In this document: positions 1 through 8,120 of the stretch, piece after piece
Layout: each line of letters starts with the position of its first letter
How positions within the stretch are numbered: position 1 is the stretch's first letter
Origin: Caenicola sp034331105
Lineage (GTDB): Bacteria; Synergistota; Synergistia; Synergistales; Synergistaceae
Direction: 5' to 3'
Assembly (NCBI GenBank): GCA_034331105.1
Contig: JAXQGB010000006.1
Span: 62,001-126,000, forward strand
Length of the DNA: 64,000 nucleotides
Program-made: the position numbers and the translations under genes
Notes under the pieces: generated by a model
The model's input: the letters and a program-made list of their open reading frames with translations, nothing else
The model's database searches: none
Told to the model about the DNA's origin: nothing

Positions 1-344
1 TAGACGAGATGGAGAAAGGCTGGAAAGCCCTCAAAAAGGCTGCGCTTGCAGGAGAGGTAGACCTGACACGTGTCTCTGAGATGGATCTGCTGCTCCATAT
101 GACGATCACCAAATATGCGACCAATAAGAGGATCGGTGCCATCATAACAACATACCACGCCCAGATAAAGCGCTTCCAGAAGCTTTCTGCGCAGTCACTT
201 TCCAACATACATGAAACTATAGGCCAACACCTTGAGATACTGGAAAAATTGCGTGAGAGGGATGCCAGGGGCCTCTCATCTCTGCTCTACGAACATATCG
301 CAAAAAGCGAGAGCAATATAATGAAAGATTATTTTCTTAAGTAA
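1..344 (+). CDS. GntR-family regulator, FCD ligand-binding domain (5' truncated)
   Basis: Only the C-terminal part is present; the reading frame is open from base 3, so the true start lies before the window. The visible ~113 residues are all helical and fit the end of an FCD domain, the effector-binding half of FadR/VanR-type GntR regulators: an 'E-x-D-xx-LH' stretch that includes a His usable as a metal ligand, followed by an 'H-xx-I' helix near 'LEILEKL' and a terminal 'EHI' helix. The DNA-binding wHTH domain is not visible. The stop is 27 bases before ilvD on the same strand, so the two may be co-transcribed and the regulator may control the dehydratase. The family call is fairly sure; the ligand is unknown. 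Confidence 0.7.
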   Translation, partial: DEMEKGWKALKKAALAGEVDLTRVSEMDLLLHMTITKYATNKRIGAIITTYHAQIKRFQKLSAQSLSNIHETIGQHLEILEKLRERDARGLSSLLYEHIAKSESNIMKDYFLK

Positions 345-371
345 ATAAGATAGCCGGAGGAAAATATCATT

Positions 372-2051
372 ATGAAATTCAGAAGTTCCGAAATACTTTC
401 AGATCCGGTGTTTACAGAAAACAGGGCTCTTTATAAATCCATGGGCTTCTCTGACGAAGACCTAAAAGGTCCGCTGATAGGGATAGCAAACTCATGGAAC
501 GATCTGGTGCCCGGACATTACAACCTCAGGAACCTTGCCGATTTCGTCAAAAAAGGAATTTACAGGGCAGGCGGCATGGCGGTCGAGTTTGGCGTAATAG
601 CCGCCTGTGACGGACAGTCATGCGGACATAACGGCATGAAATACATACTCCCCACCAGAGACCTTATAGCATGCGACATCGAAGCAATGGCGGAAGCCCA
701 CAGGCTTGACGGCATTGTTATGCTTGGATCCTGCGACAAGATAGTTCCGGGCATGCTGATGGCGGCCGCCAGGCTGGGCATTCCGGCGATATTGCTTGTT
801 GGCGGACCGATGGCCGGAGGCGTTTCTTTTGACGGACGCAAAAGCGACTCCACCTCTGTATCGGAGGCCGTGGGAATGCTGAGCGCCGGACGGATCACCA
901 AAGAGACTTTATCAATGCTTGAAGACAACGCAGCACCCTCATGCGGTTCATGCTCATACTACGGTACCGCCAACTCGATGGGCTGTGCGGCAGAGGCAAT
1001 GGGAATGTCCCTCCCGGGATCGGCCCTGATCCCGGCTACAAGCGCTGCCCGCTCCAGGGCAGCGGAGGAGACGGGGAAAAAGATCGTAGAACTTGTCAGG
1101 CAAGGACTCACAGCGCATGACATCATTACGAAAGACTCCCTTGAAAACACCGCGAAGATAATGGTCGCGACAGGCGGCTCGACTAACTGCTTCATACACC
1201 TTTCAGCCATAGGGAATGAGATTGGCATAGCTCCCGGGACCATGATAGATATTTACGACAGGGCGAGTCAAAATATCCCGTCTGTCGCCATGGTAAATCC
1301 TGCCTCAGAGTACGATATGGAGGACTTCTACCGCGCCGGAGGCATCCCGCAGGTCATGAAGGAACTGAGGGACGAGGTCGACCTCTCTTGCATGACTGTA
1401 AGCGGAAAAAGCCTCGGCGAGAACCTTGAGAAGATGTCAAGTCCTTTAGGAGTTGACCGGCGTGTGATCCGCACCAAGGAAGATCCTTTCTGCAAATCTG
1501 GCGGTCTGGCAGTGATGCGGGGGAACCTCGCTCCGGGGACAGGGATCACAAAACCCATCGCAATGGATCCGTCGATGTACCATTTTTCCGGACCTGCAAG
1601 AGTCTTTGACTGTGAAGAAGATGCGAACCGGGCTATCCTTGACGGGAATATAAAAGAGGGCGATGTCCTTGTCATCCGTTACGAGGGCCCGAAAGGCGGC
1701 CCCGGAATGCGTGAAATGTATTTTGCCATGAAACTGCTTTACGGCAGGGGCCTTGCAAAAAAGACCGCGATAATTACAGACGGCCGTTTCTCCGGAACCA
1801 ACAACGGCTGCTTTGTCGGCCACATATCCCCCGAAGCCGCTGAAGGTGGCCCCATAGCCGCAGTCAGGGACGGAGACATCATCACCATAGATGTTGAAAA
1901 TAAAAAACTGGATGTAGACCTCTCTCCCGAGGAGCTTGAAGCCCGCCTAAAAGATTGGAAAAGACCTCCTCAGAAGGAACTGAAAGGCATCCTGGGCATA
2001 TACGCAAAACTCGCTGCCTCAGCAGCAGAAGGCGGAATGATGAAAGTCTAG
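372..2051 (+). CDS. ilvD: Dihydroxy-acid dehydratase (IlvD/Edd family)
   Basis: The 559-residue protein aligns by eye over its whole length with IlvD. It has an 'NSWNDLVPGH' N-terminal block, 'GSCDKIVPG' and 'APSCGSCSYYGTANSMG' with the cluster cysteines, and a late 'GRFSGTNNGCFVGHISPEA' block. The first block has VPGH, as in the oxygen-sensitive E. coli-type [4Fe-4S] enzyme, not the PCN of [2Fe-2S] types. IlvD dehydrates 2,3-dihydroxy-acids to 2-oxoacids for Val/Ile/Leu synthesis. The RBS AGCCGGAGG precedes ATG at a normal distance. No other ilv gene is next to it; a GntR/FCD gene is. A sugar-acid dehydratase of the same superfamily therefore remains possible. Confidence 0.85.
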   Translation: MKFRSSEILSDPVFTENRALYKSMGFSDEDLKGPLIGIANSWNDLVPGHYNLRNLADFVKKGIYRAGGMAVEFGVIAACDGQSCGHNGMKYILPTRDLIACDIEAMAEAHRLDGIVMLGSCDKIVPGMLMAAARLGIPAILLVGGPMAGGVSFDGRKSDSTSVSEAVGMLSAGRITKETLSMLEDNAAPSCGSCSYYGTANSMGCAAEAMGMSLPGSALIPATSAARSRAAEETGKKIVELVRQGLTAHDIITKDSLENTAKIMVATGGSTNCFIHLSAIGNEIGIAPGTMIDIYDRASQNIPSVAMVNPASEYDMEDFYRAGGIPQVMKELRDEVDLSCMTVSGKSLGENLEKMSSPLGVDRRVIRTKEDPFCKSGGLAVMRGNLAPGTGITKPIAMDPSMYHFSGPARVFDCEEDANRAILDGNIKEGDVLVIRYEGPKGGPGMREMYFAMKLLYGRGLAKKTAIITDGRFSGTNNGCFVGHISPEAAEGGPIAAVRDGDIITIDVENKKLDVDLSPEELEARLKDWKRPPQKELKGILGIYAKLAASAAEGGMMKV

Positions 2052-2078
2052 TAATTTTACATAACTTGTAACGAGTAA

Positions 2079-2118
2079 ACAGCAAGCTCCGCAGGATCCT
2101 GCGGAGCTTGCTGTTTTT
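2079..2118 (+). terminator. Rho-independent terminator after ilvD
   Basis: A near-perfect 18-bp inverted repeat (core AAGCTCCGCAGG / CCTGCGGAGCTT) is followed by TTTTT, 28 bases after the ilvD stop. Almost the same palindrome recurs at 3690-3716. Confidence 0.85.
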
Positions 2119-2257
2119 CCGGAACCGATGACAGTGCTAGGACCATACTTTCCCCCATAGCAGTTCGTATTTTAAGTATTTATACATATCGATGGATGTC
2201 GATGTTATAGTATATTGTTCTTGGAAATTAAAAGCAGTATTGCGGGGAGTGGTATAG

Positions 2258-2479
2258 ATGTGGTGGGGAACAGCAGCAAACGGATGCGGAATGCCATTTG
2301 GGATGTTTATGATGCCGTTGTTCTTTCTGATAATAATGGGGATCCTCTTTTATACATTTAATCGCAGGATGAATGTGTTTGAGAACCATCGATCAGGAAG
2401 CTTCAGCGACAAAGATGATATATTGAAGGAATTGCGGGAGATAAAAGAAGAGCTCCGTGATTTGAAGAAAGACAGTTAA
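2258..2479 (+). CDS. Small membrane protein with C-terminal charged helix
   Basis: The protein has 73 residues. Residues ~1-13 are Trp/Gly/Met-rich, ~14-32 form one hydrophobic segment (FGMFMMPLFFLIIMGILFY), and ~50-73 form a charged helix with E/K heptad character (EELRDLKK), likely a short coiled coil. The start has GGGGAG upstream. The pattern resembles small SHOCT-like or stress-linked membrane proteins of Firmicutes and Synergistota, but I do not recognise a defined family. It has its own terminator and stands alone between ilvD and dinD. The coding call is fairly safe given RBS, terminator and composition; the function is unknown. Confidence 0.6.
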   Translation: MWWGTAANGCGMPFGMFMMPLFFLIIMGILFYTFNRRMNVFENHRSGSFSDKDDILKELREIKEELRDLKKDS

Positions 2480-2484
2480 CAAAT

Positions 2485-2522
2485 AAGCGGCTTCAGGGGA
2501 ACCATCCCCGAAGCCGCTTTCT
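2485..2522 (+). terminator. Terminator after the small membrane protein
   Basis: The inverted repeat AAGCGGCTTCAGGGG / CCCCGAAGCCGCTT follows the stop codon by 6 bases and ends in a short T run. Confidence 0.75.
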
Positions 2523-2677
2523 GATAACTCGGATCAAATGTCTATCAATTATGTTTTCAGGATCTTTCTAAAAATTGTGCCCCGAGTCCTGCACTTCTCG
2601 CAGAACCAAGCCTATTGTTTATGAAAATCATTCATGCAGGATAGATTGTTGTAATATAAAAAGATCTCCTGATTATC

Positions 2678-3469
2678 TTATTCTGCAGGCAGTTCTTTTT
2701 TCTTGCGTGACTCCAACTGCTTAATGCTTTCTTGTGGAGTCGGTAAATTTTCGGGCATTTCGTTACCAAATTCAGCAATGGTTTTACGAATTTTTTTGCC
2801 GATTTCATAGTGTGTTTTATTGGCATCAGCCTTATTATCAATTCTGACACGGCGAAGCTTCGCTTCTGTCTGAGTCGCTCTGAAGAGGTTGGCGGCAAGC
2901 TCTTCGCTTCCCATGTGATCAAGAATATCATGGCTTTTCTTAAGACCTTTATGTTCGTGGATATCCTGTTTTTTCATTCCGCCATAAAGACCTTGGTAGC
3001 CGTGGTTTTGGAAGATCGCATAATCTATGGGCTGAACAACTCCGGCTTGTTTTGCGGCTGATGCAAGGCCTTTATTATGTTCTTTGATCTCTGCTCTCAG
3101 CTTTAAACGTCTGTCATCTTCAACTTCCTGACGACGGGTCTGCATGGCGAAATAGCTGTGTCCCAGTGCTACCACTTCTTTTCTGGGATCTGCGCTTTGA
3201 ACGATAAGGTAACATGCAAACCTTGATAAATATACTGACCTTATTTGTCTTTGCGCATTCTTAGCGAGCTCGATCATTTCGGTGACGTTAACGAAATGAT
3301 CGTCGACCTTCTGGTTACTGTTTATACACGCTAGTTTTGCTTTTTCAATTACTTCTTCAAAATTACGGTAGTCACTATATTCAAGAGCCTTTGACAGATT
3401 GCGGCTGCTCCAGAATTCAATTCCGTCAGGATCTGTCTGTTTGATATTTTCAAAGATGTTGATCTCAAT
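2678..3469 (-). CDS. dinD: DNA-damage-inducible protein D, non-ATG start
   Basis: The sequence matches DinD along its length: the 'EFWSSRNLSKALEYSDYRNF' N-terminal block, 'DDHF', 'LSRFACYLIVQ', 'YFAMQTRRQE', 'QNHGYQGLYGG', 'LDHMGSEELAANLFRATQTE' and a 'PTPQESIKQLE' tail. DinD is an SOS-induced protein; the E. coli protein inhibits RecA strand exchange. The first in-frame ATG is at 3277, but homology continues upstream to a stop at 3488-3486 with no ATG, GTG or TTG in frame. After the strong SD AAAGGAGG the frame reads CTG-ATT-GAG-ATC-AAC-ATC. DinD proteins usually begin M-E-I-N-I-F or similar, so ATT at 3469 (or ATC at 3463) is the likely start. It stands alone and is bracketed by near-identical terminators, so it may have been acquired. 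Confidence 0.8.
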   Translation of the reverse strand: MEINIFENIKQTDPDGIEFWSSRNLSKALEYSDYRNFEEVIEKAKLACINSNQKVDDHFVNVTEMIELAKNAQRQIRSVYLSRFACYLIVQSADPRKEVVALGHSYFAMQTRRQEVEDDRRLKLRAEIKEHNKGLASAAKQAGVVQPIDYAIFQNHGYQGLYGGMKKQDIHEHKGLKKSHDILDHMGSEELAANLFRATQTEAKLRRVRIDNKADANKTHYEIGKKIRKTIAEFGNEMPENLPTPQESIKQLESRKKKELPAE

Positions 3470-3682
3470 CAGCCTCCTTTGTAAGAATCATTCCAAAATA
3501 TTCTGATCTCGGACAATATCAATTACAATAATAATTCAATTCTATCAAAAAGTAAACTTTATGCAACACTTTGTATGTGTTGCGGCGAATTTTGGGAAAG
3601 AGTCACGGGAAGTCGAAATTATGCAACATGCAGTAAGCCTTTTATTAAGGTCATCGCATGCTTTATACTGCCGAAACAGGAC
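3470..3682. other. Intergenic region upstream of dinD
   Basis: No credible gene. It contains a perfect 7-bp inverted repeat with a 7-base spacer (GCAACAC-N7-GTGTTGC, 3563-3583) and a second 'atgcaaca' at about 3620. It could hold the dinD promoter and an operator, but no LexA box of either the E. coli or Bacillus type is evident. Confidence 0.4.
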
Positions 3683-3716
3683 AACAAAAAAGCTCCGCAG
3701 GATTCCTGCGGAGCTT
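3683..3716 (-). terminator. Terminator of the tRNA-Tyr/tRNA-Thr transcript
   Basis: On the minus strand AAGCTCCGCAGG / CCTGCGGAGCTT is followed by TTTTTTG, just after tRNA-Thr. The stem is almost identical to the ilvD terminator at 2079-2118. Confidence 0.8.
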
Positions 3717-3726
3717 GTATTATCAC

Positions 3727-3802
3727 TGGAGCCGCCTCCCGGACTCGGACCGGGGACCCCATCCTTACCATGGATGTGCTCTACCTACTGAGCTAAGGCG
3801 GC
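3727..3802 (-). tRNA. tRNA-Thr (GGT)
   Basis: A full cloverleaf is seen on the minus strand: 7-bp acceptor GCCGCCT/AGGCGGC, D-arm with AGCTCAGTAGGTAGAGC, anticodon stem CATCC/GGATG with loop ATGGTAA (anticodon GGT), T-arm with GGTCCGAGTCC, and an encoded CCA end. Length is 76 nt. Confidence 0.95.
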
Positions 3803-3839
3803 AACCAATAATGCGGTAAGGGCATTTTGGGCAAAATAA

Positions 3840-3925
3840 TGGTGGTAGGAGCTGGATTTGAACCAGCGTAGGCTCTCGCCGACAGATTTACAGTCTGTTG
3901 CCTTTGACCACTCGGCCATCCTACC
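3840..3925 (-). tRNA. tRNA-Tyr (GTA)
   Basis: Minus-strand cloverleaf with acceptor GGTAGGA/TCCTACC, a long variable arm (class II), anticodon loop CTGTAAA (anticodon GTA), T-loop TTCAAAT and encoded CCA. Length is 86 nt. It is 37 bases upstream of tRNA-Thr in transcription and probably shares its transcript. Confidence 0.95.
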
Positions 3926-3965
3926 ACTCAAATGAACCCGCACAAGGCAGTATTCACGGGAAAAC

Positions 3966-3993
3966 ATTCTACCTTATATCCCAAGTTTGTCAA
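3966..3993 (-). promoter_or_regulatory. Promoter of the tRNA-Tyr/Thr operon
   Basis: Minus-strand TTGACA (3993-3988), 16-base spacer, TAGAAT (3971-3966). The expected start is about 30 bases upstream of mature tRNA-Tyr. Confidence 0.75.
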
Positions 3994-4169
3994 GCCAGCA
4001 CTTGGGCGAAAATGTCCTGCTTTCTGACTGCACTTAAATGGCGTCCTGTGCCGCTTGATGTGATGTTCATGCCTGTGTAAAAAATGATATCTGTTTATGA
4101 AGAATTAAAACAATCCCTGCCTCTTATGTTAGAATATGCGCACATGATGCAGGCACAAGAATGCAAATA

Positions 4170-4320
4170 AATGAACGGTTCCGGTTTTTGAAGTGCGGCT
4201 CATTGATAAAAAACTGAATATCAGCGTCTTTTAAGGGGGAATCCGGTGCAAGTCCGGAGCGGCCCCGCCACTGTTACCCTTGATGGGAAGTCAGGCGACC
4301 CGAGAAAAGATGATGGATGT
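4170..4320 (+). ncRNA. Cobalamin riboswitch 1 (upstream of btuFDC)
   Basis: The B12-box core is clear: GGGGGAATCCGGTG, CAAGTCCGGAGC, GGCCCCGCCACTGT, and a 3' AGTCAGGCGACC block in place of the usual AGCCAGGAGACC. The aptamer is followed within ~50 bases by an intrinsic terminator (4361-4387) ahead of the btuF start, so control is probably by transcription termination when the corrinoid is bound. Aptamer boundaries are approximate. Confidence 0.88.
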
Positions 4321-4360
4321 TATGCGCGGGCGTTGTTCATCCTCATTGTGTAAAATTATT

Positions 4361-4387
4361 GAGGAAGCCGTTCGGCTTCCTTTTTTG
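4361..4387 (+). terminator. Intrinsic terminator in riboswitch 1 leader
   Basis: GGAAGCCG-TT-CGGCTTCC followed by TTTTTTG lies between the aptamer and btuF. Its position makes it the likely expression platform. Confidence 0.75.
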
Positions 4388-4419
4388 TTGCCATATATAT
4401 ATGGGAAAGAGGTATTTTC

Positions 4420-5316
4420 TTGAAGAGATCAAAGCTCTTTTTGCCGATAGTAATTATTATGCTGATGTTGCCGATCACAGCCTGGGCTTCTCCCAAAAGG
4501 ATAATCTCGATGACTCCTGTCGGAACGGAGATCCTCTTTGCCCTTGGGCAGGGAGACAGCATAATCGGAGTGACAAATTTCTGCGATTATCCGCCTGAAG
4601 CGACGAAAAAGCCGAAGATGGGCGATTTCGCAGCCTTAAACTTTGAAATGCTTATGTCAATGAAGACCGACCTGCTCCTTCTTCAGGACATGCACATGCA
4701 GTTTACCCCCCAGCTGGACAGGCTTAAGATACCCTACATCGTCATGAAGCAGAACACCATAGATGAGATATGCGATTCCATAACCAGGCTGGGGAAAATT
4801 TGCTTGGCGCAGGCCAAGGCGCAAAAACTGGTCTCCGGGATACGTGCGGACGTAAAACTGGTGACGTCGAAGGTCAAGGGTCTGGATAAGCCAAAAGTAC
4901 TTCTCTGTGTATCAAGGGAGCTTTCCGAGCACCAGATCAACAGCTTCTACGTTGCGGGCAATAACAATTTCTACGGAGAGATGATCGCGCTGGCCGGAGG
5001 AGAAAACGCAGTAACAGAGAAAAAAATATCCTACCCGCAGGTCTCGCTTGAAGGGCTGATGACAATAAACCCGAACGTCATCATAGACCTTGTCGGAGAC
5101 AAGACTTTTTATCATTCAAAAGACAAAATAGACGTGGATACGATCTTCAATGAAAAATACCTTAAGGGCCAGTGGCAGAGAAGCGCAAAGGTCGACGCGG
5201 TCAACAAGGGAAGAATATATATAATGCAGGGTACTGTTTATCTCAGGCCGGGAGCCAGGTCCGGCATGATATTGAAGGCATTCGCAAAAGCGATCCATCC
5301 GGAGGTCAAATGGTGA
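4420..5316 (+). CDS. btuF: Corrinoid ABC transporter substrate-binding protein
   Basis: This is a 298-residue periplasmic binding protein of the BtuF/FhuD type. A TTG start is used, with AAAGAGG upstream. Residues ~1-24 are a classic Sec signal (K-R-S-K, hydrophobic core, AWA cleavage site). The mature part begins 'KRIISMTPVGTEILFALGQGDSIIGVTNFCDYPPEA', the usual cluster III opening, and ends with the second lobe 'RPGARSGMILKAFAKAIHP'. No lipobox Cys follows the signal, so it is probably soluble. It lies behind a cobalamin riboswitch and overlaps the ATPase gene, which supports corrinoid over iron-siderophore as ligand. Confidence 0.85.
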   Translation: MKRSKLFLPIVIIMLMLPITAWASPKRIISMTPVGTEILFALGQGDSIIGVTNFCDYPPEATKKPKMGDFAALNFEMLMSMKTDLLLLQDMHMQFTPQLDRLKIPYIVMKQNTIDEICDSITRLGKICLAQAKAQKLVSGIRADVKLVTSKVKGLDKPKVLLCVSRELSEHQINSFYVAGNNNFYGEMIALAGGENAVTEKKISYPQVSLEGLMTINPNVIIDLVGDKTFYHSKDKIDVDTIFNEKYLKGQWQRSAKVDAVNKGRIYIMQGTVYLRPGARSGMILKAFAKAIHPEVKW

Positions 5317-6107
5317 ACGGGGCTGATTTTCTCCATGTTGAAGGGCTCTCGCTTGAACTGGGAGGGGCTCACGTACTTGAGAACATCTCCTTTTCCCTCG
5401 GAAAAGGCAGATACCTTGGCATAATAGGTCCCAACGGCGCAGGAAAGAGTTCACTTCTCAAATGCATCGGCCGCCTTTATAAAAACTTTACGGGTCGGGT
5501 CTCGCTTGAAGGCAGTCCGCTCTCCTCCATGTCCGAAAGGGCGCTTGCCAGAAGGATAGCCTGGGTGCATCAGACAGGATCTGATTCGCTTCCCTTCACG
5601 GTCAGGGAGTTCGCGCTCATGTCCCGTTATCCGTGGCAGAAGGCGATCGGGGGCGAGACGGTCGAGGACAGGGCGATAATAGACAGATCCCTTGAAACGG
5701 CAGGAGTAACGAACATTTCAGACCGTCAGCTGAACAGCCTCAGCGGAGGAGAACGCCAGAAGGCCCTTATTGCGGCTGCCCTGGCACAGAGCACGGACAT
5801 ACTTTTTCTTGATGAGCCCACGAGCTTTCTTGATTACAGGCATCAGGTCGAGACACTGGAACTCATCGAGAGGGTCAACAGGGACCAGGGGATGACGATC
5901 CTCCTGGTGACACATGACATAAACCTTGCGCTTCACGGAGCTGATGAGATCCTTGCCATAAAGCGCGGCAAGATGGTCTGGCAAGGGGACAGCGCGGAGC
6001 TTCTTGAAAATGGCCTCTTGTCGGAGATATTCGAGACGGAATTTGAAGACTTCCGTTCAGAGGGACAGCTTATGCCCTATGTAGCACCAAGAGGGTTTGT
6101 AAGATGA
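5310..6107 (+). CDS. btuD: Corrinoid ABC transporter ATP-binding protein
   Basis: Motifs appear in order: Walker A GPNGAGKSS, Q-loop 'VHQTGSDSLPFTV', signature LSGGERQK, Walker B DILFLDEPTSFLD and switch 'THD'. The frame is open back to 5172, but the domain begins 'FLHVEGLSLELGG' and an ATG at 5310 has GGAGG 4 bases upstream (GTG at 5313 is an alternative), so I start at 5310. It overlaps the btuF stop by 7 bases and the btuC start by 4, giving tight translational coupling. Length is 265 residues, normal for the FecE/BtuD family. It powers transport across the inner membrane together with BtuC. Confidence 0.87.
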   Translation: MVNGADFLHVEGLSLELGGAHVLENISFSLGKGRYLGIIGPNGAGKSSLLKCIGRLYKNFTGRVSLEGSPLSSMSERALARRIAWVHQTGSDSLPFTVREFALMSRYPWQKAIGGETVEDRAIIDRSLETAGVTNISDRQLNSLSGGERQKALIAAALAQSTDILFLDEPTSFLDYRHQVETLELIERVNRDQGMTILLVTHDINLALHGADEILAIKRGKMVWQGDSAELLENGLLSEIFETEFEDFRSEGQLMPYVAPRGFVR

Positions 6108-7087
6108 AGCGCATGTCACTGCCCCTTCTCTTTATCTTTTCACTTTCGGTAGTTGCTGTGGCGCCCTTTGTCGGCATGCAGCAGATAAGCATCTCCGATC
6201 TTTTTGGCGGGGACGAGAATATCATGCGGATCATGTGGGATCTGAGGGTTCCTCGAGTATTGCTGGGATGGATCACCGGCTCCACTCTGGCCCTCTGCGG
6301 CCTGATCTTCCAGGCCCTTTTCAGAAACCCGCTGGCCTCTCCTGACATGCTCGGGGTATCAACAGGAGCTGCGTTTGGGGCTGTCGTATACATAAGGACC
6401 GGTATAGTCTTCTCGCTTTTTAACGCAGTATCGGGACTCTCGCTGGCTGCATTTGGCGGAGCTCTGGCTGCAACGTTTGCAATTTATGCCGCAGGCAACC
6501 TGAGGCGGGGAGGCATGTCCGAAGCGACACTGCTCCTTGCCGGAGTTGCGATGAGCTTTCTCTTTGGGAGCCTCAATATGATGATCCAGTTCACGGGCGG
6601 TTACATCGATACTTTCAGGATGATGAGATGGTCGATGGGAGGCATACAGGCCGTGGGGTTCGCCCCTGTCTTTGCCACACTGCCGGCCCTGGCAGTCATC
6701 TTCGCGATAGCCTTTATAACAGCGCCTGAGCTGAACCTCTTCGTCTGCGGCGAGGACATAGCCGCAAGCCGGGGAGTCTCGGTGGTGAAGCTGAGAAGGC
6801 TTCTATTCTTCTCTGTATCGATAGTCATAGGCATCAATGTCGCAACATGTGGCCCGATAGGATTTGTTGGACTTCTTGGGCCTCATATATGCAGAAAATT
6901 TGTAGGAACTGACCACAGAAAACTTGCAGTGGCATCCCTGCTCTTCGGAGGTGCATTCCTTGTTCTGTGTGACACAGCGGCCAGGATGCTCTGGGCTCCG
7001 GCGGAAGTTCCTGTCGGTGTCCTTACTTCTTGCATAGGATCCATATTCTTCCTGTGGCTTCTTGTAAGGGCTAAACGTAATTTCTGA
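6104..7087 (+). CDS. btuC: Corrinoid ABC transporter permease (FecCD/BtuC type)
   Basis: A 327-residue, strongly hydrophobic protein with about 9-10 membrane segments. Family landmarks are 'RVPRVLLGWITGSTLALCGLIFQALFRNPLASPDMLGVSTGAAFGA' near the start (split here between loop and helix) and 'GPIGFVGLLGPHICR' plus 'PAEVPVGVLTSCIG' near the end, which contact the ATPase. ATGA overlap with btuD. Only one permease gene is present, so it should act as a homodimer. The substrate is inferred from the riboswitch and the neighbours. Confidence 0.87.
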   Translation: MKRMSLPLLFIFSLSVVAVAPFVGMQQISISDLFGGDENIMRIMWDLRVPRVLLGWITGSTLALCGLIFQALFRNPLASPDMLGVSTGAAFGAVVYIRTGIVFSLFNAVSGLSLAAFGGALAATFAIYAAGNLRRGGMSEATLLLAGVAMSFLFGSLNMMIQFTGGYIDTFRMMRWSMGGIQAVGFAPVFATLPALAVIFAIAFITAPELNLFVCGEDIAASRGVSVVKLRRLLFFSVSIVIGINVATCGPIGFVGLLGPHICRKFVGTDHRKLAVASLLFGGAFLVLCDTAARMLWAPAEVPVGVLTSCIGSIFFLWLLVRAKRNF

Positions 7088-7121
7088 TCATCTGGATATG
7101 AAAAGACGGGAGAGATAATAA

Positions 7122-7748
7122 TTGCTTGAATACATGAGATCGGGTGGAATAATAATGTGGGTGATCGCGGCGCTTTCTGTCATAGCGCTGGCGGTAGTGG
7201 TAGAGAGGCTGCTCTTTTTCAGAAGTGCTTCCACAAATCCGGAGGCGCTTGAGGAGGCCTTTGGCAAAGCAGTATCTGAGAACAACATAGACGAAGCAAG
7301 GAAAGTGGTAAGGTCATCGCAGAGCTCCCTCCACAGGCTTTTCTTCGCAGCCTTCGCCCATTGGGGTGTGGGAAGGGAGGACATGAAGCTCCTTGTCGAG
7401 CAGCAGGTCCGCCGTGAGCTATACAGGTGGGAAAAACACCTCTTTATACTTGAGATAGTGGGAAAAACAGCCCCGTTGCTCGGACTTCTCGGAACAGTGC
7501 TTGGAATGGTCGAGATGTTCCAGTCCCTGCATCTTGGAGGCCAGATAAACGCAGCGACCGTTACAGGAGGCATCTGGAAGGCCCTCTTTACGACTGTCGC
7601 GGGACTGACAGTTGCGATACCTGTGATATTCGCCCACGGACTCCTGCTCTCCCGCATAGACAGCGAAGAGGAAACCCTTAACAGGGGCGCCGATTACCTT
7701 ATAAGGGAACACTTCACAAGTCATGGTGGGGAAAGTGCGAAGGCGTAA
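7122..7748 (+). CDS. exbB: Biopolymer transport protein ExbB (MotA/TolQ/ExbB proton channel)
   Basis: The protein has 208 residues with three membrane segments: ~10-30, and a pair at ~112-135 and ~155-178 within 'GKTAPLLGLLGTVLGMVEMF' and 'LFTTVAGLTVAIPVIFAHGLL', the conserved proton-channel region. The start is TTG at 7122 with a GGGAGAG upstream; ATG 7134 is an alternative. The gene is 34 bases after btuC and overlaps exbD by 26 bases, so it belongs to the corrinoid uptake transcript. It energises the TonB-dependent receptor with ExbD and TonB. Confidence 0.88.
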   Translation: MLEYMRSGGIIMWVIAALSVIALAVVVERLLFFRSASTNPEALEEAFGKAVSENNIDEARKVVRSSQSSLHRLFFAAFAHWGVGREDMKLLVEQQVRRELYRWEKHLFILEIVGKTAPLLGLLGTVLGMVEMFQSLHLGGQINAATVTGGIWKALFTTVAGLTVAIPVIFAHGLLLSRIDSEEETLNRGADYLIREHFTSHGGESAKA

Positions 7749-8118
7749 ATCAAGGCGTTTTGCAGACATAGATGTTACGCCCCTCATAGACGTACTGTTT
7801 ATGCTGATAATCTTTTTTGTCCTGACCGCAACATTCATTCAGGGCAAACTGGATATCGATCTTCCTTCAGGAGAGGGTGAGACTTCAGACATGAAGAGCG
7901 CCCTGACCCTTACAGTGGAAAAGGACGGGGCGATATTCTGGGAAGGGGTCAAGGTCTCGAAAGATGAACTCCCCGAACTTGCCAAAGCTGCCGGAGGGCG
8001 GGAAATACTCATTGCCGGGGATAAAAACGCTCCCTACGGCAGAGTTGCAGAAGTCCTCTCCATACTCCGAAAAGTAGGTATAACCTCAGCAGGTCTTCTA
8101 ATGGAGGGCGAAAACTGA
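7723..8118 (+). CDS. exbD: Biopolymer transport protein ExbD
   Basis: A 131-residue protein with a basic N-terminus (KVRRRKSRR), then 'IDVTPLIDVLFMLIIFFVL', the single membrane helix carrying the essential Asp of ExbD/TolR, and a periplasmic domain ending 'RKVGITSAGLLMEGE'. It overlaps exbB by 26 bases and precedes tonB by 2. It forms the ExbB-ExbD motor at the inner membrane. Confidence 0.88.
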   Translation: MVGKVRRRKSRRFADIDVTPLIDVLFMLIIFFVLTATFIQGKLDIDLPSGEGETSDMKSALTLTVEKDGAIFWEGVKVSKDELPELAKAAGGREILIAGDKNAPYGRVAEVLSILRKVGITSAGLLMEGEN

Positions 8119-8120
8119 TA

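Noticed and set aside
372..2051. IlvD as inactive because the first cluster Cys (PCN) is missing
   Set aside because: E. coli-type [4Fe-4S] dihydroxy-acid dehydratases also have VPGH at this place; the other cysteines are present.
3561..3796. Two short plus-strand ORFs over the tRNA-Thr terminator and gene
   Set aside because: They read antisense through a tRNA and its terminator.
4105..4135. Promoter for riboswitch 1 (TTAAAA...TAGAAT)
   Set aside because: The -35 match is weak and the spacer is 19 bases; not listed as a feature.
5172..5309. Extension of the BtuD frame inside btuF
   Set aside because: The ABC domain begins after 5310, where an ATG with GGAGG exists; the extra residues overlap the btuF coding region and have no similarity to the family.
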